NCBI RefSeq assembly: GCF_000516985.1
Contig: NW_006917091.1
Location: forward strand, 1,130,977 to 1,194,976
Length of the DNA stretch: 64,000 nt
Direction of reading: 5' to 3'
Source: Pestalotiopsis fici W106-1
Lineage: Eukaryota; Ascomycota; Sordariomycetes; Amphisphaeriales; Sporocadaceae
Shown: piece after piece, positions 37,282-47,932 of the stretch
Layout of the letters: the number at the start of each line of letters is the position of its first letter
Position numbering within the stretch: position 1 is the stretch's first letter
The notes under the pieces: model-generated
The model's input: only the letters and a program-made list of their open reading frames with translations
Told to the model about the DNA's origin: nothing
Database searches by the model: none
Made by a program: the position numbers and the translations under genes

Positions 37282-38138
37282 GATAGTGATCTCAGTTCCT
37301 TTCTGCGAAATGTGAGGAAGCAGGATGGTCACGCATTTCGGCAATGTGAAATTTTCAGAATATGTCAAGATCGAAAATCTCTATTGTGATAGCTACAATA
37401 TGATAGCAGGACTGAATACATCTATTTGAAGAGGAGATTTGCGGTTGATATCGAGATGCTATCAAATATGTTTTTATTGTCATTTTTGCTTCCATGGACC
37501 TGGCGTTACTTATCACACTCTTGAGAAAGATATACCGTTGCGAAAGGTGCTCAAAACCGACTTTGGGTTGAGGGATGAGGAAGCTAGAATCCCAAAGGAT
37601 GCAGGAGACAAAACTACGTCAGGTCCAGTAGATTTGTATATGAGTAGACTAAGTTTATCGGAGTCTGAGCGCAGAGCGTCAGAGCGGCCATCATTGACTT
37701 GGCATATCTTACTTAATACATGTCGCGCTTGCTGCTACTTTAGTGCTGCGAATAGAGGAGGAAAAGCAATACGGGGTCGACGAGACAGCTCAACATGCTG
37801 CTTACCTTTTCCCCACTAAGTTGACTGGACTGGAACCGTACAAGGGCCAACGCTAGTTTTGTTAGGATCCTAGGTTCATTGTTGTTTGGCTTTTATTTCT
37901 CATCTTGATCCTTTGCCAAAGCGGTGGTGGCGCGGTGCTAATTTAGTCGGACCCGAGTTGCTCGTCTATTGCCGGCGGGACACAGGACCTGAGTGACCTC
38001 AAACTGGTGCAACTCTCACCCACCATCATCTCTTTATTTCCCTGTCACGTTGCCGCGTGCGCAGATCTATCCACTTTGAACATTGGGTATTGAGTATAGT
38101 GGTTGAATTGAGTGCGTGGCATTTCATCTCTATGCATC
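37282..38138. promoter_or_regulatory. Promoter region of P450-2
   Basis: 857 bp with cluster motif site 4. An open frame at 37439-37819 has no recognisable domain. Confidence 0.5.
37949..37960. promoter_or_regulatory. Cluster motif site 4
   Basis: GGACCCGAGTTG, the exact reverse complement of CAACTCGGGTCC, 179 bp before the P450-2 start. Confidence 0.65.
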
Positions 38139-40071
38139 ATGGTGGATTTACTTGACTTCTTTCGACAACTGGCAGGCCGAGCCTGCACGTTGGTTCCTGC
38201 TTTGTTCATCATTGCGGGAGCTGTGGCTATCATCAGTGTTGTACGATCGTACATGCGCTTGAGCCATATCCCTGGACCACAAATAGCATCATTGACGAAT
38301 CTCGTCCGTCGCTCATGGGTCATAACGGGCAATGCCCATCAGATCCATACGGACCTCCATCAACGCTATGGGAAGGTTGTACGTTTTGGACCCAACGCGG
38401 TCATGGTCTCGCAGCCTCAGGCTATTGAAAAGATTTACGGCTTCAAGGTCAGATTTGAAAAGGCAAGTCATCTTACAATCTGCCCTGCTCATCGAATGGT
38501 ATTATTGACAGATTAAAGTCCGAGTTCTATGACGCAATAATGCCGAGAGTGAAGGGCGGCAAGATCCCGGATGTGTTTGCTACTCGCGACGAGGACATTC
38601 ATCGACGCATGAGGCGCCCTGTAGCCAATTTGTATTCTGTCACTAGTTTGACCAAATTTGAGCCTCTGATCACGGCAACTATGCAATACTTCTTCATTCG
38701 CCTAGACGAGCTATTCAACGACAAGAGCGTAGAGTTCGACATGTATCGATGGATCCAGTTCTTCATGTTTGATGTTCTCGGAGAGGTAACCTTTTCTCAA
38801 CGTCTGGGTCTTCTCGAAAACGGCGCCGACGTGGAAGATGTAATTGAGAATCTATGGCTGTATTTCGAAAAGATTGCACCAGTGCGTCTCTCTCCAAAAC
38901 GTCATCTGCTTTCATCAACACAACTAATGTCTCCTCACATTATAGAACACACAGATGCAGTGGCTTGATAATCTATGGAGGGACAATCCTTTGGTCCCCG
39001 TCTCGACCAAGCGGAACGCATTGGCAGAGTTTGGTATGGCGCGCATCATGGAGCGCATGAATCAAACTGAGGACTCAGTCGCTGATAAGAATGATTTCCT
39101 CGCATACTTCATCAAGGAACAGGCCAAGGATAATACACTTCCCCATATGTAAGTGGAACCTTGAGACCCAGAGTCTGGTATAGGCGCAAGAGCTGATAAG
39201 ATAAACTCGTCTAGGTTCGTCCCTACATGGGTCAATTCCAATATCGTTGCAGGTGCAGATACGACCAGTATAGTCGCAAGTGCCTTGATGTATCATCTCC
39301 TCAAAAATCCTTCATCCTTGTCAAAACTCAGGGAAGAAATCGATGATGCCGTGGCCAAAGGCCGTATCTCCAAATATGCAACCTGGAGGGAATCGCAGAA
39401 TTTGCCATACTTGGAGGCATGCGTCAATGAAGCTACTAGGATGCATCCCCCCTTCGCTCTTCCATTCGAGCGTGTGGTGCCTGAAAGCGGGTTGGAAGTC
39501 GATGGCTATTTTATTCCCCCAGGTACAAGAGTGGGCATGGTACGGACATTCAAAGCTTCTCATCCCCCAACACCAGCAAATTTCCGGCAAGGGCTTACTG
39601 ACGATGATTGTTACATGCAGAGCCCGTGGGTGGTGCACCGTGATGAATCAATCTACGGCGATGATCCAGAAGCGTGGCGGCCAGAACGCTGGTTGTGCAG
39701 CGAAAAGAAAAAGACAGCCATGTATAATACTCTCCTCACGGTATGTTTAGTCACGATCATCACTAATGAGTGGGGGATTGCCTGAACCATGCCGTCCCAG
39801 CTTTCTAACTTGATTATTTCACTTTCTAGTTTGGTGCCGGGCACCGTACTTGCTTGGGAAAGCATCTCGCATACTATGAGATATATAAGCTCATCCCATC
39901 CATGCTGCAGCGCTACAATGTTGGTACAACCGGAGCCCATGTCTCTCGAGCATGTCTCGCTAACAAGTCTAACAGATTGAGCTCGTCAATCCAGCTGAGG
40001 ACTGGTCCATTAACAATCAATGGCTGGCTAAGCCTTCAGGGTTTTGTGTGAAGCTATCGACCCGCAATTAG
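38139..40071 (+). CDS. Cytochrome P450 (cluster P450-2), pisatin-demethylase-like
   Basis: Six introns. The start is [15 protein letters not shown]. The anchor [17 protein letters not shown] is followed by [15 protein letters not shown]. Later segments: C helix [16 protein letters not shown] helix [15 protein letters not shown] helix [12 protein letters not shown] region WRPERW and haem loop [20 protein letters not shown]. The last exon ends [10 protein letters not shown]. The first intron appears to use a GC donor (AG/GCAAGT at 38463) and ends at 38518; this keeps the family spacing IYG-seven residues-SEFY. The layout resembles the CYP57/pisatin-demethylase group, which includes O-demethylases and hydroxylases of aromatic substrates. 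Its promoter has an exact cluster motif. Probable tailoring hydroxylase. Confidence 0.87.
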
Positions 40072-40651
40072 AGTCCTAGAAAGGCGTATTTTTCACATGA
40101 TTTTACAACGGAGATAAATTTAGAAATAAAGCCTTGTTTCTTGACCCAATTAACTCCTGCCTGGGTTATTCTATCTACATCAGTGACAAAGAGGAAACAA
40201 AAGTCAAAGGTTGGATCTTTCGATAGGTATGCAGAGACCGTAGTGATTATTTCTAGCTTAACACTAAGAACTACCTACATCGCAGTTTGATCTGAATGAG
40301 ATACATATCTGTACGTACTGCATCACCCGCCGAAAAGATGAACATAGATAGGACCAGGTTGTTACTGCTTCCAACACACAAGTGAATTCAGAAAGTCTCC
40401 GTTACCAACGCTGACCGGGGACCTTGCATCTCATGATGCAAAGTGAACAGGACCAAAAGTATAATTTGGAGAGAGAATGAAATATGAACCTAGCCGAAAT
40501 GCCCTGCATAATGCACCGGGGGCTGCACTGTAGTGCATATTACTTCGGGGGTCTCAGCCTCCAGCGATCCCCTAAATTCAGAGATTTGGCGAGGTTCAGG
40601 TACCACCAACATAACCCCGCGGCATTGATAGCGGCATGCTTAGGGGGGATT

Positions 40652-40662
40652 AACTCGGGCCC
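40652..40662. promoter_or_regulatory. Cluster motif site 5
   Basis: AACTCGGGCCC, 14 bp before site 6 in the same orientation. Forms a direct tandem pair. Confidence 0.6.
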
Positions 40663-40664
40663 AC

Positions 40665-40676
40665 CAACTCGGGTCC
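40665..40676. promoter_or_regulatory. Cluster motif site 6
   Basis: CAACTCGGGTCC, an exact 12-mer, 148 bp before the prenyltransferase start. Confidence 0.65.
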
Positions 40677-40823
40677 AGCTTCATCCTTCATCAAGTCCTG
40701 TTTGCCATATTTATCTCAATATTTGTATGTAGACATGTATGTTATCCCATAAAATTTCATACAAGATTGGTATCATATTGCACCAGTATTTGACGGCCAA
40801 ACACAGTCTCATTCCGAACAAAC

Positions 40824-42236
40824 ATGCCAGCTCTAACCGTGAAGCCGGATGCAGAGGCAAAGCCCCTCAGGGTGTGGAACTCGCTAAGACGCTATCTCCC
40901 ACCCACTGACAACAAGGATGTCGAGTTCTGGTGGAACATTACTGGGTACCACCTGGCAGTCATGATTGACGCCGCTGGCTACACCCCAGAACTGCAGTAT
41001 GAAGTACTGCTTTTTCATTACAATTGGATCGTAAGCAGTCGAATTTCTCACTCTGATGAACTCGTTGCCGCAAAGAAGGAGTCTGACCAGGCCTGTGGTT
41101 ATTTACAGGTGCCTCGCTTGGGTCCCGCGCCCCACGATGACGGACGGCCTGTATTCAAGTCACTCATAGCCTACGACGGTTCACCCCTAGAATACTCCTG
41201 GAAATGGAATACTTCAAAGGGCGAGCCCGACATTCGGTACTCCTGGGAGGCAATCAGTGCGACATCGGGTACCACCACCGACCCATTGAACCACGATCCT
41301 ACCCTGGACTATATGGAAAAGGTGTCCCATGCTCTTCCGGGTGTCAATTTTGAATGGTACCGCCATTTCATAGCCAACCTGTACGATCCTGACAGGGCCG
41401 TTTACAGCAAGGAGCTAGAACAAGGTGACCCGCCCGCCACGACCCTCATGCACGCTGTCGAGTATAACAAAAAGAAAAACTTTGGGCTCAAATCGTACTT
41501 TCTGCCACGAAAGCTGTTCCAGGGCGGTGACCCTGCGACTATGCAGGAATGGGACGCTGCAATTGTAAAGCTGAACCCGGGAAAGAATCACCCTGGACGT
41601 GATGCTCTGATGAATTTCCTTGCAACCAGCCCCGAAGGCAAACTGATGAAGCCCAACGTCATGGGTATGGATAACGTGGAACCCTCCAAGTCGCGGCTCA
41701 AGATGTACTTTACCTCGGCGCACACCAGTTTCAACTCGGTGCGTGAGATCATGACCATGGGCGGCATCCGCGATGTTTCCGAGTCCAGTCTGCAGGATCT
41801 CCGCTCCTTGATTCTCACCGTATTGGGGCTGCCCGCCGACTTCCCCGAGGACGAGGAAATCCCCGTCGAAGCTTCTGCCAGTGATGATTGGCCCGACTTT
41901 GCAGCCTTGTGCGAGGGCTTTGTCTACTTCTTTGACATTGCTCCAACCAGTGGCTCCCCCGACGTCAAGTTCTATCTGACCACCCGCAAATACGGTGCCG
42001 ATGACTTGACCATTGCCCAGAATCTGATGTCTTGGACGGCTGCGCACGGCCGTGGCGCCTACAATCCAAAGTACATTGAGATGCTGGAGAGGCTTGCGGA
42101 ACACAGGGGCTTGGAGAATGGCAAGGGCATGCACGCCTACATCAGCTACCAGTGTGTTCAGCAAGGAGAGCCAGATGTCAAGTCTTACATCTCCCCTGAA
42201 CTCTACCACAAAGCGCGATTCACTACCGCTGAGTAA
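40824..42236 (+). CDS. DMATS-type aromatic prenyltransferase
   Basis: Two exons, 40824-41030 and 41109-42236, give 444 residues. The 78-nt intron (GTAAGC...TTTACAG) has no stop and keeps frame, so an unspliced reading inserts 26 foreign residues. Splicing restores HYNWI-VPRLGPAP, the conserved motif of the family. Other landmarks: GSPLEYSWKW (Glu of the aromatic-binding site), RHFIANLYDPD, MHAVEYNKKKNFGLKSYFLPRKL, RLKMYFTSAHTSFNSV and FYLTTRKYGADD, which hold the Lys, Arg and Tyr residues that line the diphosphate pocket of the ABBA barrel. Soluble and Mg-independent in known members; transfers dimethylallyl (sometimes geranyl) to an electron-rich aromatic ring. The cluster has no NRPS and a resorcylate-type synthase, so the acceptor is more likely the polyketide than tryptophan (inference). 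Confidence 0.93.
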   Translation: MPALTVKPDAEAKPLRVWNSLRRYLPPTDNKDVEFWWNITGYHLAVMIDAAGYTPELQYEVLLFHYNWIVSSRISHSDELVAAKKESDQACGYLQVPRLGPAPHDDGRPVFKSLIAYDGSPLEYSWKWNTSKGEPDIRYSWEAISATSGTTTDPLNHDPTLDYMEKVSHALPGVNFEWYRHFIANLYDPDRAVYSKELEQGDPPATTLMHAVEYNKKKNFGLKSYFLPRKLFQGGDPATMQEWDAAIVKLNPGKNHPGRDALMNFLATSPEGKLMKPNVMGMDNVEPSKSRLKMYFTSAHTSFNSVREIMTMGGIRDVSESSLQDLRSLILTVLGLPADFPEDEEIPVEASASDDWPDFAALCEGFVYFFDIAPTSGSPDVKFYLTTRKYGADDLTIAQNLMSWTAAHGRGAYNPKYIEMLERLAEHRGLENGKGMHAYISYQCVQQGEPDVKSYISPELYHKARFTTAE

Positions 42237-43004
42237 ATCAGCGGAACTTCGTCAGTCGGCTGAATATATATACGATTATTTATGAGAATACCCAATGAGA
42301 TGATTTGTTTGTGTATCATGTGAAGAGGAAGTCAATTATAAAATGAGCACATAATTCAAGCTCAGCAAATTTGCAAACACAACCGATTGCATTTTGCTGC
42401 GACAGATCCACAACTTTGATTGCAGAGTTTCTCAAATATCTAAAAATCGTCCAATAACGCGCCTCGGAATTTCATGACCAAGAATGAGGGGATATTATTC
42501 GTTTAGCCGTGAACATTATGCCAGTAAATCATTCAGGCAGCACATTATCGTAGTACTCGAGCGGATTGTGTTTTGACACAATGAAAGTTTATTGCCATCA
42601 ACACGATTTGATCGCTCTCAATATCCATAAGTAAAATTCGCATTATTCTGGAACAGGTCTGTACATAACACCGCTAGTAGAAACTGGAGGCATCGTGATC
42701 CTAGAGGAAGGCATCCTTCTATCTAATGCCTGCATGGCTAGTCGAATGCCAGATCCTCATTAATGCTCGTTATGTGTGCTTGAAAGGGTACGGGAGAAGA
42801 GACGTCTATTTGGGTCCTGTAGGTCGCAGGATATCTAGCCTATATACTGTGTCCGCCCTTGTCCCGTTACTCTATCACAAAAGGTTTCCCCATAAGGTTT
42901 ACACCGCGAGGTAGTCGGAACAAACAGTCTATAGGCTCTCATAAGCCAGTCCAACATGAAGAAAACCAAAAAGAAAAAAATAGATACAAGAAAGAAAGAG
43001 GTCA
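42237..43004. other. Convergent intergenic region
   Basis: 768 bp between the 3' ends of the prenyltransferase and flavin oxidase genes. AT-rich, no feature seen. Confidence 0.5.
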
Positions 43005-44738
43005 TCAAGACCACTGGGATACATCAGAAGGAATGGCATGGTAGCCGTTAAAGTGACCATGAGGATCGTAGGCATTCTTGACATTGGTGAGACGCTCCTG
43101 GCGTGCCGGGTCGGTTCCGTACAGAGCCGAGAGGGGCTCATCGCCGTGGCCATAGTTTTGGTAAATGTAGAAACCGTCGTAGCCAGAGACTTCGGGCGTG
43201 GCAAAAGTGTTGCGCCATTCGCGGAAGAAGTCATCCACAGCCTCGGCGACCGAGTCGTCCGTGTAGACACCAATGCTTTCAATCTGGTTCTGGAAGTTCT
43301 TGCGGTGAGGGAAGGCAGAGTAGTCCTCGGGCAGGGCCTCGACGCCCTGGACGGGGAAAGTCTCAATCATGAGAGCCGAGTTGGCGGCCAGGGGGTTCTC
43401 CTGCATGAACTTCTCAAAGTCGTCGGCAAACTCGACAAAGGTCGCGGGATCCAAGACCTTGGTGATGGCGCTGTAGAGATCGTACCTAGGTCCGTTTGCG
43501 CAGGACGCAGGAATAAGGCCCATGACGGATTGTGTGGGGAGTTCGGCCCATGTAAGCATGGTCTCGTTGAGGGTGTGGCTCATAGGTGAGAACAGATCAG
43601 TGTATTTCTTTCCCTCTTCTGCTGGACCAGTGTATACGATGTTCACGACGACGGTAAGCTACGCTAGTTAGCATGAGATCCATAATGATTGGGGTTTTGA
43701 TCGTCATTGATCAGTGACAGTTTACTCACCTCGTTCGTGGTTGCGTTCAGGGCCAAGAACATGACGAAAGACAATTTATCGTCCAGTCCGGCAGTTGTAA
43801 GGTCATTTGTAATCTCCATGACTTGCTGCACGGCTTCCTTCGTAAAGGTCATGTCGGCATTGTAATGCATTCCCGCGTTGGTCGCCTCCCAAGTCTCAAA
43901 GGTGGACTCGAAAACAACACCATAGTTCTGACCCGAGCCTCGCACGGCCCAGAACAGGTCCTGGTTGACGTCGTCGGAAGCTTCAACAATGGTACCGTTC
44001 CACAAGGCCATGCGGACCTTGCGAAGGGCGTCACTGGTCAAACCGTGGAGTCCTTGAAGACGTCCAAGACCACCACCGAGCATGGCACCAGTGGCGCCGA
44101 CGCAGCCACAAGCTCCAACAGCTGGGGATAGTTGTCAGTACAAACACATGACAATTGTATTTGGTTGTACTCACTCAGCTCTCTGCCGGCGGCACCGACA
44201 CCGTCAACAAAGTCTTGGAAAAGCGCACCACTGCCGACGACAACCGTGCCGTCGTCCTCGATGTTGACATAGTTGAAGTTCTCCATGTTGATCAAGACGG
44301 CGTCTTGGACCGAGGACAGGGTGATGGAGTATCCGTGACCTCCAGACTTTGCCAGCCAGCTCATGTTGTTGCTGGACATGTATTCCAGCTATACGCCACA
44401 TTGTTTAGTTTAGACATCTCGACCAAGACCATGTCAACAGTCGTCTGGAGGTGATGTCAACTTACACCAAGAGAAAGTTCCTCCTCTGATTGAGGAAGGA
44501 ATACCTCATCAAAGGTAGGAGCTTGGTATGTAGACCATCTCTCCGTCTTGGCCGCGAAGTCGCTCCAGGATGCATCATGCACATCGGCGGCCACTTCTGT
44601 TGGCCAAACCGAGGAGTTTGTCGGGTTTGTCGTCGGGTATGCATGTGTAATGTAATCCCTGAGTTTGAGGGGCTTGCCAAAAGCCGTTTGGCTGATAGCC
44701 AGGAGCACTGGCAGTGCTTGGAGAGCGAAAGGAGCCAT
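43005..44738 (-). CDS. Secreted BBE-like FAD-linked oxidase
   Basis: Four exons (44738-44466, 44388-44175, 44121-43730, 43658-43005) give 510 residues. N-terminal signal peptide MAPFALQALPVLLAISQTAFG. FAD_binding_4 landmarks: AKSGGHGYS (His at about 108 for 8-alpha histidyl-FAD), INMENFNYVNI, VVGSGALF, GACGCVGATGAMLGGGLG (Cys residues at the position of 6-S-cysteinyl linkage, about 160) and DLFWAVRGSGQNYGVV. The BBE C-terminal motif YDPHGHFNGYH ends the protein. Bicovalent flavin is therefore plausible. Relatives oxidise alcohols or close rings; plant relatives (THCA synthase, daurichromenic acid synthase) cyclise prenylated resorcinols. Its divergent promoter with the SDR gene carries cluster motif sites 7 and 8. 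Confidence 0.9.
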
Positions 44739-45264
44739 TGATTACTGTTAAAGAACGCGATTCTCGATTGAAGCTACTAAAGAAGGATTGTAATTAAACT
44801 ATGGCGTCTATCTGGGAGTTTCTTTTCATTCTTGCAAGGTTCCAATCTCGTTTTATAAGTTTTGCTCGCCTTCTCCATAGACGTATTCGAATAGCCATCC
44901 GGAATTGGCGAAGTACGTTGGCATAACTCTCCGGTGAGTGTGGTGGTGAATCCGCCTTCATCCTTTCGACGGCTGTGCGGTCGCGTCCGCCTGATCATGC
45001 CCTACCCAGAGCCATATCCATCGTGAGGAAGTTGATGAATAAAGGATCAGGGCGCGACTCCCAGATCAATAATGCGTCTTCTAAGCGACGCCTCATCAGC
45101 CCACGATAGGGCTGAGAGCCGCTTCAGCTGGCCAAGAATAGGAAGCCTCATTGTTCCTAACATTAACTTCAGCTTGCGAACAGTGCTGGGAGGCCTTGTC
45201 CGAGATCCAGATTATGGGAGTGGTGGTGCACGGGCACAGGCACCAGCACATCCTCAGCATGACA

Positions 45265-45276
45265 AAGTCGGGTCCC
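45265..45276. promoter_or_regulatory. Cluster motif site 8 (weak)
   Basis: AAGTCGGGTCCC, one mismatch to the core, 10 bp before site 7. Confidence 0.4.
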
Positions 45277-45285
45277 GGATGACCT

Positions 45286-45297
45286 AACTCGGGGCCC
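45286..45297. promoter_or_regulatory. Cluster motif site 7
   Basis: AACTCGGGGCCC, about 550 bp before the FAD oxidase start and 875 bp before the SDR start. Confidence 0.58.
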
Positions 45298-46170
45298 GCG
45301 TTATGGTGGCCTATCACTGGTATGTAGCCTCAACAATGGCGACAGCAATACATTACGGTCCCGAATCCCTCAAAAATAGACTGAATCGAGACCAGGTCAT
45401 GATCCTTCCTCGCGAATCAATGCCTACGTACCTACCTGCCTAGATCCTACTCACCGGGGAACTAGGTATCACATGATCAAGCCTTGCGCGCGCATGACTT
45501 TGATAAACATCCTCCAGGGTCCAGCCACTTGAACCTTACTTAAGCCACTAGGGAAATGGATTTATTGGATAACCGATATCATATATCGTGAACAATTGTG
45601 GAGAATAATCTAGATTGGACAGCATGACTAGACTTGGTTTCACGGCGTAACTTCATAAACCCCCAATTTAGCACTTTCGGGGTACACGGAAGGACAGGCA
45701 GACGTAAGCAATTCGGCGCAGTGCTTGCTGATTCAACATTAAACTCGTCAATAATCTTGGCATCAGACTCCTTGTTGCTCAGTCGCGACTTTGTGGCACG
45801 CACACAAATTTAAAAATACTTATCTGATTGGCCGACGGCGCCAGCTGAGACATGCAATGGAAATCCGATTGGCGTGCTTACGCTCGGTTGCCCGCGGCCC
45901 CCAGCAGGTACCGAGCCTGATTCGCTGGCCTGATGGCGGCACAGCATACATCGGCTTTACGAACCCTTAAAATGCCAGACAAAGCCGATGTTCTGCAGGC
46001 GCTGTCCTTAAAAATAAGCGAAACAAAGATTGCAATCGCGGCGAGGAAGTCGCCTTGCTTTCTCACTCAAGCTCGCGACACTTCATTCTTCACCACCACC
46101 TCCACCGCAAAACCAGTGTTCTACTGATTCATCAACGATTGTATAGCATCACATCAAAATTCTATACAAG

Positions 46171-47293
46171 ATGGCGGTAATGCTCAAGTTGGCTGCTGAG
46201 CAGTACAAGACGTTGCCCATTCTGGCCAACGAGTCTACCTGCTCAGGAAAGATTTACATTGTCACGGGTAGCAACAGCGGACTAGGTCTGGAGACTGCGC
46301 GCCATCTCGTCGAGTTTAAAGCTGCCCGTGTCATTCTGGGTGTCCGCAATCTCACAGCGGGAGAAAATGCAAAGAAGGAGATTGAAAACACGACGGGTCG
46401 CAAGGGAGTGATAGACGTAAGTGCTGTTGACTAAAGAGCCATGCGCTTCTATACATACTTACACGTGAAATCTAGGTGTGGCACGTTGACATGGCCTCTT
46501 ATGCCTCTGTTCAAGCGTTTGCCAAGAAAGCATCGACTGAACTAGACAGAATTGATGGCGTTGTCGCCAATGCCGGAATCATGGTGGACCAGTGGGAGCC
46601 CGTCGAGGGCATGGAGAGCGGCATTCAGATCAATGTCGTGAGCACATTGTTTCTCGGAGCCCTAATGGTCCCCAAACTTAGCGAGGTTTCGAAAAAGTTC
46701 AACATCAAGCCGACTTTGGTTTTCATAGTCAGTGTTCTAGGCTACACGGCAAAGGCGGAGATGGACAAGAATCGCAATGGCGATATTTTTGCCAACCTCA
46801 ATGACCAGAAGCGCGCCGACATGGATCAACGGTAAGTCATTTTGACGTCCAAAGCCCAAATTTCCTGTCCGACGAGCTAAAACATGACCAAAACAGCTAC
46901 GCTCTGACAAAGCTCGTGGAAGAGTTTGCCGTCCGCGAGTTTGCAAAGTTCTGCCCTGTGGAGCGCACAGGAGTAGTTATTGCTCTTGTAGCACCCGGTC
47001 TCTGCTCGACTGGCCTAGGCAAGGATGCGCGCACTTTTACCAAGATCATGCACGGCGGCATCAAGGCCATGATGGCACGAACCGCCGAGGTGGGAAGCCG
47101 CACCATCCTCCACGCCCTGATTGTTGGCGAGGAAGGCCATGGCAAGCTCTTGTCGGGGTGCAAGATCAAGGAATACTGGGTGCCCGACTGGATCAGCAAC
47201 TCCGAGGGCCAACAGTTGCAGCAACGCATATGGAAGGGCCTGGTCGACAAGCTAGAGAAGGTTCAGCCTGGCTCTATTACACAGCTCTCATAG
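46171..47293 (+). CDS. Short-chain dehydrogenase/reductase (cluster SDR)
   Basis: Three exons (46171-46416, 46476-46831, 46897-47293) give 332 residues starting MAVMLKLAAEQ. Cofactor loop TGSNSGLG, then VVANAGIM (NAG), VSVLGYTAK (Ser region) and YALTKL (YxxxK), with the catalytic Tyr at the start of exon 3. The arrangement resembles retinol-dehydrogenase/WW-domain-oxidoreductase-like classical SDRs of fungal clusters, NADPH-preferring by the TGSNSGLG loop (inference). It is divergent from the FAD oxidase with the motif sites between, so it is probably the right edge of the cluster. Likely ketone or aldehyde reduction, or alcohol oxidation, on the product. Confidence 0.88.
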
Positions 47294-47932
47294 GTATTTC
47301 GTTCGTGTCAGTAACACCCTTATCTCTAATTTTTCCTTACATAGATACCAAAGATTTCTGCATGGGTACAAAAGTTCTTGTGTATGCGTACGTGCATGGT
47401 GATAGCACTTCTGCCTACATCCAGCTCCAGTGTAATGTACCACTTGAAGGTGGTAAAAGGTCGCTTAATGCCAAGGTGTACTCACAACAACTTTCGTTGA
47501 TTCGACGGCCTCTCTTCAATGGTGGGGCGCGGGGAGGGAGGGGCACATGAAGCTAGTTCAAAAGGCCCCGGCAATGCAACTTAATGCAATGCAACGGAAC
47601 GCTGACAGCTGGATGATCTGATGCTTCTCCCCGCCAAGCCCGTCTCTTTTTCCCTTGATGTGATGACTGTGACTCTTTTGCATAACATTGGCATCTTCTC
47701 TGTCGCTCGCAAGCTCGTGATCAATGCCAAGCCCTGTGGGTAATGGGTGAGCTTGTATTCCAGGCATCTCTAGCACGTCGCAGAAGTACTGTGGGCGCTA
47801 ACAGACAAGCACCGTAGGGCCCTGCTATTCGTCAACGTAAACCAGCCGGGGATACCAGGTGCTGCGCCTGCGCGGAGGGCGGCCCGGTCGCATGCCGCGA
47901 GATCGGGACACGCCAGAACGAGACGGCAGCGC
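47294..47932. other. Interval between SDR and regulator gene
   Basis: GC-richer toward its right end. No Zn2Cys6 motif could be read in any frame and no cluster motif is seen. Confidence 0.4.

Larger units (their letters stand above)
40072..40823. promoter_or_regulatory. Promoter region of the prenyltransferase
   Basis: 752 bp with cluster motif sites 5 and 6. No gene is supported. Confidence 0.55.
44739..46170. promoter_or_regulatory. Shared divergent promoter, FAD oxidase / SDR
   Basis: 1,432 bp holding two cluster-motif sites. No coding feature recognised. Confidence 0.5.

Noticed and set aside
37439..37819. Open frame between the two cluster P450s
   Set aside because: No recognisable domain and low-quality composition. 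The region is better read as promoter.
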